Below, one piece after another: positions 8,972 to 19,163 of a DNA stretch of 64,000 bases. Position numbers and translations under genes: made by a program. Each line of letters opens with the position of its first letter. The stretch's first letter is position 1. The stretch is from Paraburkholderia phytofirmans PsJN. GTDB lineage: Bacteria; Pseudomonadota; Gammaproteobacteria; Burkholderiales; Burkholderiaceae. Location: positions 1,116,001-1,180,000 of the forward strand of contig NC_010681.1 in NCBI RefSeq assembly GCF_000020125.1, read 5' to 3'. The notes under the pieces are model-generated. The model had not been told where the DNA came from and did not search any database. It saw nothing but the letters and a program-made list of their open reading frames with translations.

Positions 8972-9910
8972 TCAACCATGAAAAGGCACGCTCAACAACG
9001 CCAGCACGATCAGCACCGCGAGCCACAGAATGACGGTACGCTCGACCAGCATCAATGCGGCGCTCACGTGGCTGGCTTTCGCGGTATGGCCGAAGCCGAG
9101 TGTTGGCCGGTGTTCCAGCGCGCCGTGATACACCGCCGGGCCGCCGATCAGCACGTTCAGACTGCCCGCGCCGGAAGCCATCACCGGCCCGGCGTTCGGG
9201 CTGTCCCACCTTGGCGCCTGCTCGCGCCAGCAGCGCCACGCGGTGCGCGTGTCGCCGAGCAGCGCGTAGCTGGCGGCGGTCAGGCGCGCGGGAATCCAGT
9301 TGAGCACGTCGTCGATACGCGCGGCGGCCCAGCCGTAGCGCAAATAGCGCGGCGTGCGATAACCCCACATCGCGTCCAGTGTGTTGGCGAGGCGGAAGGC
9401 GAGCGCGCCCGGACCGCCCGCGACAGCGAACCAGAACAGCGCGCCGAAGATCGCGTCGTTGCCGTTTTCGAGCGCCGATTCGACGGCGGCGCGCGATAAC
9501 GCGCCTTCGTCGGCATCCGCGGTTTCGCGCGAGACGATGCGCGCGGTCAGCAAGCGCGCCTGTGCGAGATCACGTTGCACCAGAGCCTGCGCGATCGGCG
9601 CGATGTGCTCGTGCAGACTGCGCGCGCCGAGCGCGAACCACAGCAACAGCACATGCACCACGCAGGCCGCGTAAAACGGCAGCACGGCGACCAGACACCA
9701 CGCGATCAGCACCGGCGGCATGACCGCCAGCGACCACGCCAGCAGACCTTTGAGCCGCAAGCGCCGGCCGGTGTTGTAGCGTGTTTCGAGACGCTTCGCC
9801 CAGTTGCCGAAGCCCACTAGCGGATGCGCCGCGCGCGGCTCGCCGAACCAGCGGTCGACGGCGACGCCCGCAGTGGCCAGCGTCACGAGAAGCGGGAGCG
9901 AGAGCATCAC
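8972..9910 (-). CDS. cbiB: Adenosylcobinamide-phosphate synthase CbiB
   Basis: 312-aa inner-membrane protein of the CbiB/CobD family. It attaches aminopropanol (phosphate) to adenosylcobyric acid. Landmarks are the N-terminal DRWFGEPRAAHPLVGFGNW, ARLLTARIVSRET near 120, ENGNDAIFGALFW near 150, WGYRTPRYLRYGWAAARIDD near 185, and hydrophobic segments at both ends. The start overlaps the cobU stop by 4 bases (ATGA). Confidence 0.92.
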   Translation of the reverse strand: MMLSLPLLVTLATAGVAVDRWFGEPRAAHPLVGFGNWAKRLETRYNTGRRLRLKGLLAWSLAVMPPVLIAWCLVAVLPFYAACVVHVLLLWFALGARSLHEHIAPIAQALVQRDLAQARLLTARIVSRETADADEGALSRAAVESALENGNDAIFGALFWFAVAGGPGALAFRLANTLDAMWGYRTPRYLRYGWAAARIDDVLNWIPARLTAASYALLGDTRTAWRCWREQAPRWDSPNAGPVMASGAGSLNVLIGGPAVYHGALEHRPTLGFGHTAKASHVSAALMLVERTVILWLAVLIVLALLSVPFHG

Positions 9911-10461
9911 GCGTGGCTCGCGGTTTTCAGCGCGAGCGGCAAACCGGCGACCATCATCGTGGCCTGGGTGCTCAACGCGGCGATGCGCTGGTTGAGTCGG
10001 CCGAGTTCATCGACGTAAAGACGCGTGGCGGCGCCGAGCGGCACCACGCCGAGGCCGATTTCGTTGCTGACCACGATGAGCTTGCCTTTGGCGTTGATCA
10101 ACGCTGCTTCGAGCGCGGCGACGTGCGCGTGATAGCGATCGATCGGCAGGGCGTCGCCTTCGGGTGGACACAGCAGATTGGCGAGCCACAACGTCAGGCA
10201 ATCGATCAGGATGCAGTGGCCGGACGCGTCGTTTTGCGTCACGGCGCCGGCTAGATCGACGCCGGCTTCGAACAACTGCCAATGCGCCGGACGCCGTTCG
10301 CGATGATGCGCGATGCGCGCGCGGAATTCGGCGTCGTCTGTCACGCGCGCGGTGGCGATGTAGGTGACGGGGAGGGCGCTGCCTGCGGCGAGCTGTTCGG
10401 CGTGTGCGCTCTTGCCGGAACGGGCGCCGCCGAGTACGAAGGTGAGATCGCGGGGAGTCAT
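9907..10461 (-). CDS. cobU: Adenosylcobinamide kinase / adenosylcobinamide-phosphate guanylyltransferase CobU
   Basis: 184-aa bifunctional enzyme (CobU/CobP). It phosphorylates adenosylcobinamide and then adds GMP, giving the substrate of CobS. The P-loop GGARSGKSAHAEQ is near residue 12, with HRERRPAHWQLFE near 50 containing the histidine that is guanylylated in this family. VSNEIGLGVVP is near 117. The ATG at 10461 opens the minus-strand operon cobU-cbiB-cobD-btuF; an in-frame extension to 10617 lacks family similarity and is rejected. Confidence 0.92.
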   Translation of the reverse strand: MTPRDLTFVLGGARSGKSAHAEQLAAGSALPVTYIATARVTDDAEFRARIAHHRERRPAHWQLFEAGVDLAGAVTQNDASGHCILIDCLTLWLANLLCPPEGDALPIDRYHAHVAALEAALINAKGKLIVVSNEIGLGVVPLGAATRLYVDELGRLNQRIAALSTQATMMVAGLPLALKTASHA

Positions 10462-10700
10462 CGCGTGATTGTACCGGCGTGCAGCGCGGGTCGGCGCGAT
10501 GGGATAATGCTGCGCTTGATGAGGTTTGGTGCGCTCGGTGCGAACGACGCACACGACGCGAATGACGCGAAGCCAGTTGCAGGCAAGCGCTAGCCGCGCT
10601 CCACACCCCGCACACACCGTCGCTGCGTCAACGCGGCATTGCCGCTTGCTCCACTGCTTAACCCGATTGACTCACCGTTCACCGCCGAGCCCGAGATCCC

Positions 10701-12215
10701 GTGACCACCACTTCGACCCCGCCTGACGCCCTACCTGTACCGCGCGGCACGCTGATGATTCAGGGCACCACCTCCGATGCCGGTAAGAGCACGCTCGTCG
10801 CCGGTCTGTGCCGGCTCGCTCGCCGCGCCGGCGTGCGGGTCGCGCCGTTCAAGCCGCAGAACATGGCGCTCAACAGCGCGGTGACCGTGGACGGCGGCGA
10901 GATCGGCCGCGCTCAGGCTTTGCAGGCGATCGCCGCGGGTATTGCCGCGCACACGGATCTGAACCCGGTGCTGCTCAAACCGACCAGCGACCGTGGCGCG
11001 CAAGTGATCATCCACGGCAAGGCGCGCATGAATCTCGACGCGCGGGCGTATCACGACTACAAACCCGTCGCGTTCGAAGCGGTGCTTGAATCGTATGCGC
11101 GTCTGCAGGCGGCGTACGAGACGATTTTCGTTGAAGGCGCGGGCAGTCCGGCGGAAATCAATCTGCGTGATCGCGACATCGCCAACATGGGTTTCGCGGA
11201 AGCAGTCGATTGCCCGGTCGTGCTGGTCGCCGATATCGACCGGGGCGGCGTGTTCGCCCATCTCACGGGCACGCTCGCGTGCCTGTCGGCGAGCGAGCAG
11301 TCGCGGGTGCGCGGGTTCATCATCAACCGTTTTCGCGGCGATGTCAGTTTGCTCAAGCCGGGCTTGGATTGGCTCGAAGCGAAAACCGGTAAGCCGGTGC
11401 TCGGCGTCGTGCCCTATCTGCACGGTCTGACGCTCGACGCCGAAGACATGCTGCCGCCCGAATTGCGCGCGGCGCACGACGGCGGCGCGGCGCGCATGCT
11501 GCGAGTGGTCGTGCCGGTACTGCCGCACATCAGCAATCACACGGATTTCGATGCGCTGCGCGCGCATCCGCAGGTCGATTTTGAATACGTGCGCAGCGGT
11601 ACGCCGGTGCCGCCGGCTGATCTGATCATTCTGCCAGGCTCGAAAAACGTGCCCGGCGACCTGGCGTCTTTGCGCGCGCAAGGTTGGGACGCGGTGCTGC
11701 AAAAGCATTTGCGTTACGGCGGCCGCGTGATCGGCATTTGCGGCGGCATGCAGATGCTTGGGCGTGAAGTGGCCGATCCGCATGGTGTCGAGGGTGCTCC
11801 TGGGACGTCGGCGGGACTCGGCTGGCTCGACTACTCGACGGTGCTCACGCGCGACAAGACGCTCAAGAATGTCACCGGACACCTCGCATTGCCGGGCTCG
11901 CCCGAAGTGGCCGGCTACGAAATCCATATGGGCGAGACGCACGGCCCGGCGCTCGACACGCCCGCGTTGCGCCTGGGCGATGCGCAGGCAGCGCATCCCG
12001 ACGGCGCGATTTCCGCCGATGGCCAGATTCTCGCGACTTACGTCCACGGGTTGTTCGACACGCCGGCGGCATGCGCCGCGCTGCTCGCATGGGCGGGTTT
12101 GAGCGATGCGGAGGAAATCGACTATCCGGCGTTGCGCGAGGCGTCGCTGGAACGGCTCGCGGATACGCTCGCGGAGCATCTCGATCTGCCGAAATTGTTC
12201 GCGGCGATTGGGTGA
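10701..12215 (+). CDS. cobQ: Cobyric acid synthase CobQ
   Basis: 504-aa glutamine-dependent amidase that forms the b, d, e and g amides of adenosylcobyrinic acid a,c-diamide. The dethiobiotin-synthetase-like N-domain has the P-loop [13 protein letters not shown]. The C-terminal class I glutamine amidotransferase domain shows [10 protein letters not shown] (catalytic Cys near residue 346) and TYVHGLFD (catalytic His near 448). The GTG at 10701 is used; ATG at 10753 would remove the residues just before the P-loop. It diverges from cobU across 239 bases, where I see no riboswitch. Its presence implies that incomplete corrinoids, or ring genes elsewhere, feed this pathway. Confidence 0.92.
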   Translation: MTTTSTPPDALPVPRGTLMIQGTTSDAGKSTLVAGLCRLARRAGVRVAPFKPQNMALNSAVTVDGGEIGRAQALQAIAAGIAAHTDLNPVLLKPTSDRGAQVIIHGKARMNLDARAYHDYKPVAFEAVLESYARLQAAYETIFVEGAGSPAEINLRDRDIANMGFAEAVDCPVVLVADIDRGGVFAHLTGTLACLSASEQSRVRGFIINRFRGDVSLLKPGLDWLEAKTGKPVLGVVPYLHGLTLDAEDMLPPELRAAHDGGAARMLRVVVPVLPHISNHTDFDALRAHPQVDFEYVRSGTPVPPADLIILPGSKNVPGDLASLRAQGWDAVLQKHLRYGGRVIGICGGMQMLGREVADPHGVEGAPGTSAGLGWLDYSTVLTRDKTLKNVTGHLALPGSPEVAGYEIHMGETHGPALDTPALRLGDAQAAHPDGAISADGQILATYVHGLFDTPAACAALLAWAGLSDAEEIDYPALREASLERLADTLAEHLDLPKLFAAIG

Positions 12216-12366
12216 TTTGAGAGGGCCGAGCGCGTCCGAACTGGGCAATTAACTCCTAATGAGAAATAATCAAAGCCCATACGACGATTTTTACCTTCAT
12301 ATAGTTCGAATAGAGTTCCGACGTCGACGGCCGCTTCCGGGCTGTCCCTCTCTCAAGGATCTCGTC

Positions 12367-12783
12367 ATGAACTCGAACCGCTCCGCCGATCTGGCCGCTC
12401 TACTTCTTCGCGTCGCCTTGGGCGTGCTGTATCTCGCTCACAGTCTGCAGAAGATTTTCGTCTTCACGCTGCCCGGCACGGCGCAATTCTTCGTTTCGCT
12501 CGGCTTGCCGGGTTGGCTCGGCTATGTGACGGCGTTCGTCGAGCTGTTCGGCGGCGTCGCACTGCTGCTTGGCGTGCAGGTCCGCTGGGTCGCGCTGGTG
12601 CTGTTGCCGTTCATGCTCGGCGCGATGTCGCAGCATCTGCACAACGGCTGGGGTTTTGCGTCGCCGCACGGCGGCTGGGAATATCCGGCGTTCTGGGCGG
12701 TGACGTTGGCGGTGCAGTCGCTGCTCGGCGGCGGGGCGCTGGCGTTCGGTGGAGCGAGGGCGCCGCGGGCGGTGGCTGCCTGA
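12367..12783 (+). CDS. DoxX family membrane protein
   Basis: 138-aa protein with four predicted membrane helices and the DoxX/SURF4-like pattern: LLRVALGVLYLAHSLQKIF, then GLPGWLGYVTAFVELFGGVALLLG. The ATG at 12367 is preceded by an AAGGA-like Shine-Dalgarno sequence in CTCTCAAGGATCTC. Members of the family are linked to respiration or oxidative stress, but this one has no defined substrate. It is monocistronic, and its terminator is probably the hairpin at 12917. Confidence 0.85.
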   Translation: MNSNRSADLAALLLRVALGVLYLAHSLQKIFVFTLPGTAQFFVSLGLPGWLGYVTAFVELFGGVALLLGVQVRWVALVLLPFMLGAMSQHLHNGWGFASPHGGWEYPAFWAVTLAVQSLLGGGALAFGGARAPRAVAA

Positions 12784-12822
12784 TTGGGCAGGGCCGGTAC
12801 GGGCAAGCTCCGCGAGGTCTAG

Positions 12823-12900
12823 CTCAGCGGGGCCAAAGTCCAGCAGGGCCAAGTTCAGTAAGGTCAAGTCCGGCACGACCAAGTCCGGCACGGCTAGAAC
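12823..12900. repeat. Degenerate 14-17 bp tandem repeat downstream of doxX
   Basis: About five diverged copies of a unit like CCGGCACGGCCAAGT follow one another (starts near 12823, 12840, 12856, 12870 and 12885). Unit length varies from 14 to 17 bases. The repeat is noncoding as far as I can see: it lies between the doxX stop and a terminator. Confidence 0.65.
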
Positions 12901-12916
12901 CGCCAAGCCCACCAAC

Positions 12917-12953
12917 AAAAAAGCACGCGCCCGAAAGGCCGCGTGCTTTTTTT
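12917..12953. terminator. Bidirectional rho-independent terminator between doxX and the thioesterase
   Basis: A-run, GCACGCG stem, 10-base loop, CGCGTGC and a T-run. Because the stem is flanked by A on the left and T on the right it can stop transcription from both convergent genes. Confidence 0.85.
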
Positions 12954-12990
12954 CATGAACGCGGCGCTCCGTAGCGCCACCTTCACGCAA

Positions 12991-13410
12991 TCAATACAAC
13001 ACCATCTGCGTACACCGAAACAGCGCCATCGTCTTGCCGTTCGGATCGGTGACGGTGGCGTCCCATACCTGCGTGCTGCGCCCAAGATGCACGCCCGTCG
13101 CGACCGCGCGGATCGTTCCTTCGGTCGCCGTGCCGAGAAAATTGCTTTTCAGCTCGATGGTCGTGAAATTGCGCGCCGTCTCCGGCAAGTGGGCGAGGCA
13201 GGCGTAGCCGCAGGCCGTATCGGCGAGACCGATCACGGTGGCGGCATGCAAAAAGCCGTTCGGCGCGAGCAATTCCTTGCGCACGGTCAATTCCGCGGTC
13301 AGGACGCCTTCTTCCAGAGACAGCACATGCACGCCCAGCAAGCCAGGTAGCGAGCCTTTCTGCCGTTCGTGGAGACGTTCGACGGTGTATTCCGGGCGGA
13401 GTTTGCTCAT
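12991..13410 (-). CDS. PaaI-type hotdog-fold thioesterase
   Basis: 139-aa hotdog protein of the PaaI/YbdB class. The central block LLAPNGFLHAATVIGLADTACGYAC (split: LLAPNGFLHAATV, then GLADTACGY) carries the usual asparagine/glycine and histidine active-site positions, and the ELKSNFLG strand is typical. It would hydrolyse acyl- or aryl-CoA thioesters; the substrate cannot be told. The ATG at 13410 gives a normal family length. It is convergent with doxX and divergent from the ParA-like gene. Confidence 0.8.
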   Translation of the reverse strand: MSKLRPEYTVERLHERQKGSLPGLLGVHVLSLEEGVLTAELTVRKELLAPNGFLHAATVIGLADTACGYACLAHLPETARNFTTIELKSNFLGTATEGTIRAVATGVHLGRSTQVWDATVTDPNGKTMALFRCTQMVLY

Positions 13411-13620
13411 GAGATTCGGGTCCTCAATGGAAAAATCGGCGAGGCACGGTGGCCGATTAGCTGTTTGGGGGCTTCGGCCAAAGTGCATTTCTCGATATTA
13501 TCAACGGCTGGATCAGCAGGTGGCGTTGAACCCGGCACGAATGCGGGCACACTTGCGCATGTCAAAGCAACTACGCGGCAAACCGGCTGGCGGCGCCCAG
13601 CCTTCTTTCCGGGAGAATTC

Positions 13621-14259
13621 ATGACGGTGATCGTGGTGGCGAATCCGAAGGGCGGCGTGGGTAAAAGCACGCTGTCGACCAATCTGGCCGGCTATTTCGC
13701 CGCAGCCGGCGAATGGGTCGCACTGGCGGACCTGGACAAGCAGCAGTCCGCGCACGCGTGGCTGTCGTTGCGGCCCGACACGCTGCCGGCCATCGAAACC
13801 TGGGAAGTCAATCAGGATGCGCCGGCCAAACCGCCTAAAGGCCTGGAGCACGCGGTCATCGACACGCCGGCCGGACTGCACGGCAATCGGCTGGGAATCG
13901 CGCTCGATCTGGCCGATAAGGTGATCGTGCCGCTCCAGCCGTCCATGTTCGATATTCTCGCCACCCAGGAATTCCTCGAGCGGTTGGCCAAGGAGAAGGC
14001 CGTCAGGAAAGGCGCGATCGAAATCGGCGTGGTCGGCATGCGCGTCGATGCGCGCACCCGCTCGGCGGAGCAGCTGCATCGTTTTGTCGAGGGGTTGAAG
14101 CTGCCGGTGCTGGGTTATTTGCGCGACACGCAGAACTACGTGCAACTGGCGGCCCACGGGTTGACCTTGTGGGACGTCGCAAAAAGCCGGGTGGAGAAGG
14201 ATCTGGAGCAGTGGCAGCCGATTGTCGAATGGACTAACGGGAGCGGCAAGAAAGGATGA
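13621..14259 (+). CDS. ParA-family (MinD/ParA-like) ATPase
   Basis: 212-aa deviant-Walker ATPase. The N-terminal MTVIVVANPKGGVGKST holds both signature lysines of the ParA family, and VIDTPAGLHG near residue 80 is the A' motif. No DNA-binding domain or ParB partner is next to it, so it is probably a stand-alone positioning ATPase rather than the chromosome partition protein. The start follows a CCGGGAG Shine-Dalgarno-like sequence. Confidence 0.8.
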   Translation: MTVIVVANPKGGVGKSTLSTNLAGYFAAAGEWVALADLDKQQSAHAWLSLRPDTLPAIETWEVNQDAPAKPPKGLEHAVIDTPAGLHGNRLGIALDLADKVIVPLQPSMFDILATQEFLERLAKEKAVRKGAIEIGVVGMRVDARTRSAEQLHRFVEGLKLPVLGYLRDTQNYVQLAAHGLTLWDVAKSRVEKDLEQWQPIVEWTNGSGKKG

Positions 14260-14451
14260 AGCGGCAGGGCAGGCGGCCGTGCCGCCCGCTACATGAAGAT
14301 GCAGCCCACGTCGTATGTCGTTTGGCGCGGCGCGCGGCAGTGGTCTACGAAAAGCTCGCGTTTAAGTCGACGTTCCCCGAACCCTGGCCCGCCCAAAGGG
14401 ACGTTCGGCGCCGCCAGTAGCGCAACGCTCAAGCGATCTACAGCGCGCTCA

Positions 14452-14838
14452 TCAGGTCCAGTTCTGCGTCGGCACGTGGTCGCGGCTGCCCTTGATTTTG
14501 TTGTTGTCATCGACGAAAACCAGGTCCGGCTTCCAGCCGGCCTTCAGCTCGGCTTCATCCACCACCGCGAACGCCGCGATGATCACCAGATCGCCCAGCT
14601 GTGCGCGCCGCGCGGCCGAACCGTTCAGCGAAATCATGCCGCTGCCGCGTTCGCCCTTGATCGCGTAGGTCGAGAAACGCTCGCCGTTGTTGATGTTCCA
14701 GATGTCGATCCGCTCATTTTCGACGATATTCGCCGCTTCCAGCAAATCTTCGTCGATCGCGCACGAGCCTTCGTAGTGCAGCTCGCAGTGCGTGACCGCG
14801 ACGCGGTGGATCTTCGACTTCAGCATGTTGCGTTGCAT
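14452..14838 (-). CDS. panD: Aspartate 1-decarboxylase PanD
   Basis: 128-aa pyruvoyl enzyme that makes beta-alanine for pantothenate. The self-cleavage site EGS places Gly24-Ser25 exactly where the family processes itself to create the pyruvoyl group. [12 protein letters not shown] is the conserved N-terminus, so the ATG at 14838 is firm. It lies 34 bases downstream of panC in the same direction. The last residues (DHVPTQNWT) extend slightly past the fold. Confidence 0.95.
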   Translation of the reverse strand: MQRNMLKSKIHRVAVTHCELHYEGSCAIDEDLLEAANIVENERIDIWNINNGERFSTYAIKGERGSGMISLNGSAARRAQLGDLVIIAAFAVVDEAELKAGWKPDLVFVDDNNKIKGSRDHVPTQNWT

Positions 14839-14872
14839 GACCAATCCTGTGTGATTTCTGTCTAAGACGGCT

Positions 14873-15757
<885 letters not shown>

Positions 15758-15908
15758 CTACGGAATCGCGCGGGCCGCCGCCTCACTGGTAATGACAGGT
15801 TCGGAGCGCCGGATTGTAGTGGATTTGCGCGCCCGCCGCACCGAAAAGAGGCAGCTTCTCCCGCCGGTTGAAATCCTGATATGCGGGATTTCGCCCCGTT
15901 CAAGCCTT

Positions 15909-16784
15909 TCAGGCGGGCAGATAGGCGAGGCGCACATAAATCGGCGCAAACGGTTCCGCCTGGGTGATTTCGACGAGCGTTTCGCGGCACAGCTCGAGCA
16001 CGGCGATGAAATTCACCACCACCACCGGCACGCCCTTGCTGGTGTCGAACAGATCGGAGAATTCGACGAAGCGCGCGTTCTGCAGTTGCCGAAGGATCGA
16101 GCTCATATGCTCGCGCACCGACAGCTCCTCGCGCGAAATCTTGTGATGCTGGACCAGCTTGGCGCGCTTGATCACGTCGGCCCACGCGGCGCGCAGATCT
16201 TCGCTGTTCACGTCGGGAAAACGCGGCGTGATGCTTTGCTCGATGTAGACCTCGGCGCGCAGGAAATCGCGCCCGAGTTGCGGCAACTGGTCGATGCGCT
16301 GCGCGGCGAGCTTCATCTGCTCGTATTCGAGCAGGCGCCGCACGAGTTCCGCGCGCGGATCTTCGGCTTCTTCGCCGCTGTCGGCCTTCTTGACCGGCAA
16401 CAACATGCGCGACTTAATCTCGATCAGCATCGCGGCCATCAGCAGATACTCGGACGCGAGTTCGAGATTGGTCTGGCGCAACTGGTCGACATAGCCGAGG
16501 TATTGCACCGTGACGTCTGCCATCGGGATGTCGAGCACGTTGAAGTTCTGCTTGCGGATCAGGTACAGCAACAGATCCAGCGGTCCTTCGAACGTTTCGA
16601 GAAACACCTCGAGCGCGTCCGGCGGAATGTACAGATCCGTCGGCAGCTTGAAGAGCGGCTCGCCGTACAGGCGCGCGAAAGCAATGCCGTCGACGGTGTC
16701 CGGCGTCGAATCGGTGGCGGGCGCGGCGAGCGCGGCGTCGGCGGGGGCCGGCGGTGCGCCGTGTGCCTCGTCGGCGTGACTCAC
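15909..16784 (-). CDS. scpA: Segregation and condensation protein A (ScpA kleisin)
   Basis: 291-aa kleisin subunit of the SMC-ScpAB condensin. After an Ala/Pro-rich 40-residue tail the conserved N-terminal block FEGPLDLLLYLIRKQ appears (about residue 64). DIPMADVTVQYLGYV and a C-terminal winged helix that would bind the SMC head follow. The start is a GTG at 16784, four bases after the stop of the DUF3460 gene. scpB is not adjacent. Confidence 0.92.
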   Translation of the reverse strand: MSHADEAHGAPPAPADAALAAPATDSTPDTVDGIAFARLYGEPLFKLPTDLYIPPDALEVFLETFEGPLDLLLYLIRKQNFNVLDIPMADVTVQYLGYVDQLRQTNLELASEYLLMAAMLIEIKSRMLLPVKKADSGEEAEDPRAELVRRLLEYEQMKLAAQRIDQLPQLGRDFLRAEVYIEQSITPRFPDVNSEDLRAAWADVIKRAKLVQHHKISREELSVREHMSSILRQLQNARFVEFSDLFDTSKGVPVVVVNFIAVLELCRETLVEITQAEPFAPIYVRLAYLPA

Positions 16785-16788
16785 GCGC

Positions 16789-16974
16789 TTAGAAGTTTTG
16801 ATAGTACGAGTAAGGCGTCTGTTCGACGCGGGAGGCTTTCTGCTCGGCGCGTTCTTCCAGATCGATCGGCTGTTTGTCCCACAGCAGCGCGCGGCCGCGG
16901 CGTTGTTCGGCTTCCAGATTGGGTTTCTGTTGCTTGAGCTGGTTCAGGAACTGGGTGATGTCCGATTGATACAT
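16789..16974 (-). CDS. DUF3460 family small protein
   Basis: 61-aa protein (MYQSDITQFLNQLKQQ...), matching the length and opening of DUF3460 proteins known from Burkholderiales. It is hydrophilic and helical; function unknown. It is first in the run DUF3460-scpA-panC-panD, four bases ahead of scpA, so the two are very likely co-expressed. Confidence 0.8.
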   Translation of the reverse strand: MYQSDITQFLNQLKQQKPNLEAEQRRGRALLWDKQPIDLEERAEQKASRVEQTPYSYYQNF

Positions 16975-17299
16975 GGCTCGACGTCCGTGGTATGGGAGTT
17001 GGCGGCTGCCCGGCGCGCATTTGTGCAGCTTCGCGCGGTGCCGCTGCTATTCCATAATTTTACCGCATGTGCGGCGCGGGGTCGAAAAACGGCGGCGCAG
17101 CCGGGCGGCGCGCGCATAAAAAATAGCTGGAACCCGCGTGACGCGGCGCGCGTCCAAGGCGGGCGCGCTGGCGGCTGGCGTGCCGCCAACGCCCATTTCG
17201 AGATCTCGCGGCATCACGCCGATGTGGTCAAATAGCGTGCTTCGGCCGCCGCGGCGCGCCTGAGCGAAAAAATTCATCAACCACGGCCGGAGGTCCTGT
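16975..17299. other. Divergent intergenic region between DUF3460 and tamA
   Basis: 325 bases without a supported gene. On the minus strand a possible promoter for the scpA operon is TCGACC (17085-17080), a 17-bp gap, then TAAAAT (17062-17057), about 85 bases upstream of DUF3460. The rest is very GC-rich. A GGAGG at 17289-17293 is the ribosome-binding site for tamA. Confidence 0.5.
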
Positions 17300-19135
17300 T
17301 TGGCGGGGTGTGCGATCGACAAGCCGCGGCTGCGGCGCGGCAAGGCCGGTTCCGGGCGTGGGCAGCGCACGGCCATACGGCATTGGTTGCGCACGTGGCT
17401 GGCATTCGGCCTCGTCATGCTGACGCTGGCAACCGGCAACGCCCATGCCGCGAAAGCGGCGGCCAGCTACAAGGTCGACATCGAAGCCACGCCGCGCTCG
17501 CTGCGCAAGCTGCTGGAAGCGCATCTGGATATCGCGCGTTTCGCCAAGCGCCCCGACATCAGCGACGACCAGTTCGAGTTTCTGATCACCGCCACGCCCC
17601 AGCAAGTGCGAGATCTGGCCTCCACGCAGGGCTATTTCACGCCGGTCGTGCGCACCGACGTGCGTACCGTCGACAATGCAAAGCGCGTCACGGTGAGCGT
17701 CGATCCCGGTCCGCAGACCGTCATCTCATCGGTTTCGCTGTCGTTTCGCGGGCCGGTGCTGACCGAAGATCCCGAGCAGGAAAACACCGCGCGCTTCGCA
17801 TTTTCGCTGCACGAAGGCGAACCGTTCTCGCAGGGCGGTTGGGACGATGCGAAGAACGCGTCGCTCAAGGCCTTGCAGGCGCGCCGCTATCTGGGCGCGA
17901 AGATCTACCACTCGGAGGCGCGGGTCGATCCGCGCACGCACGAGGCGAAATTGTCGGTCACGTACGACAGCGGACCGACCTTCACGATGGGCAAGCTCGA
18001 CGTATCGGGCACGCGGCGCTATCCGGAACAGATCGTCGACAACGTGAATCCGATTTCGGTGGGCGAAATCTACGACGTTCAGCGCATCACGGAATTGCAG
18101 CGGCAATTGCAGAACACGCCGTACTACGCGAGCGTTGCGATCGACGTGGGCGACGATCCGGCCAAGCCGGTCGACACGCCGGTCCACGTGAAGGTGTCGG
18201 AATATCCGTACAACAGCATTCGAGGCGGGGTGGGCTACTCGACGGACAACGGTCCGCTGGTTCAGGGTTCCTATTCGTATCTGGACACCTTCGGCAAAGC
18301 GTGGCCGTTCACCATTCAGGGGCGCGTCGACCAGATCCAGCAATACGGGCAAATCCAGCTCGCCATGCCGCCGGGGCCGCGTGCGTGGACCAATAGCATG
18401 CTGGCGTCCTACACCACGACCGACGTATCCGACACGCGTATTTACAGTATCCGCGGCGGTGTGCAACGGGCCCGGACCTCGCAATTCATCGACTACAACT
18501 ACGCGCTCCTGTACTACCAGGACCGGCTCGATCAGAACGCGGTCGCGCCGACCACGAGCCGCGCGCTGGTGCCGTCCTGGTCGTGGACCCGGCGCAATAC
18601 CGACGACCCGTTGTTCCCGCGCAGCGGCAACCTGATTCACGTCGAGGCGGGTTTCGCGGTCAAAGGCGTGCTGACCGACCAGACCTTCATTCGCGGTTAC
18701 GCGCGCGGTCAGCAGTATCTGCCGATCGGCAAGGAAGACCTCGTGCTGATTCGCGCCGAACTCGGCGGCGTGTTCACGAGCGGCCCTTCGAGCGGCATTC
18801 CGGCGTCGCTGCTGTTTCGCGCCGGCGGCTCGAATTCGGTGCGCGGCTATGGCTACCAGAGTATCGGTAATAGCGTCGATGGTTCGGTGCTGCCCACCAA
18901 GTATCTCGTCACGGGCTCTGCCGAGTACCAGCATTGGTTCAGTCACGACTGGGGCGCGGCCGCGTTCTTCGACATCGGCACCGCCACGGACACCTGGGGC
19001 GAAAAAGTCTTCTATCCCGGCGTCGGCATCGGGGCGCGCTGGCGCAGCCCGGTCGGCCCGGTCAACGTCGATGTCGCCTACGGCATTCGCAACAAGAGCG
19101 TGCGGCCGTATCTGACGCTGGGCATCGCCTTCTGA
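17300..19135 (+). CDS. tamA: Outer-membrane translocation and assembly protein TamA
   Basis: 611-aa Omp85-family protein. A signal sequence (WLAFGLVMLTLATGNAHA) is followed by about three POTRA domains (residues 50-270) and a 16-strand barrel with the Omp85 signature GGSNSVRGYGYQ near residue 515. With TamB it inserts certain outer-membrane proteins and may carry lipids. I chose a TTG start at 17300 because GGAGG lies 6 bases ahead and the later ATG would cut the signal peptide. tamB follows 28 bases later. Confidence 0.9.
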   Translation: MAGCAIDKPRLRRGKAGSGRGQRTAIRHWLRTWLAFGLVMLTLATGNAHAAKAAASYKVDIEATPRSLRKLLEAHLDIARFAKRPDISDDQFEFLITATPQQVRDLASTQGYFTPVVRTDVRTVDNAKRVTVSVDPGPQTVISSVSLSFRGPVLTEDPEQENTARFAFSLHEGEPFSQGGWDDAKNASLKALQARRYLGAKIYHSEARVDPRTHEAKLSVTYDSGPTFTMGKLDVSGTRRYPEQIVDNVNPISVGEIYDVQRITELQRQLQNTPYYASVAIDVGDDPAKPVDTPVHVKVSEYPYNSIRGGVGYSTDNGPLVQGSYSYLDTFGKAWPFTIQGRVDQIQQYGQIQLAMPPGPRAWTNSMLASYTTTDVSDTRIYSIRGGVQRARTSQFIDYNYALLYYQDRLDQNAVAPTTSRALVPSWSWTRRNTDDPLFPRSGNLIHVEAGFAVKGVLTDQTFIRGYARGQQYLPIGKEDLVLIRAELGGVFTSGPSSGIPASLLFRAGGSNSVRGYGYQSIGNSVDGSVLPTKYLVTGSAEYQHWFSHDWGAAAFFDIGTATDTWGEKVFYPGVGIGARWRSPVGPVNVDVAYGIRNKSVRPYLTLGIAF

Positions 19136-19163
19136 TGAAAACCTGCTTCCACATGATCCACGC

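Noticed and set aside
8966..9368. N-terminal extension of cobD in frame across cbiB
   Set aside because: cbiB is clear in the other frame, and the cobD family start is the ATG at 8966.
12823..12900. Possible CRISPR-like array
   Set aside because: Repeats are contiguous, short and diverged, with no spacers and no cas genes.
12400..12990. Minus-strand frame giving a five-residue repeat (VPDLV, VPDLT, LLNLA)
   Set aside because: The pattern follows from the 15-base DNA repeat; no ribosome-binding site, and it runs through doxX and the terminator.
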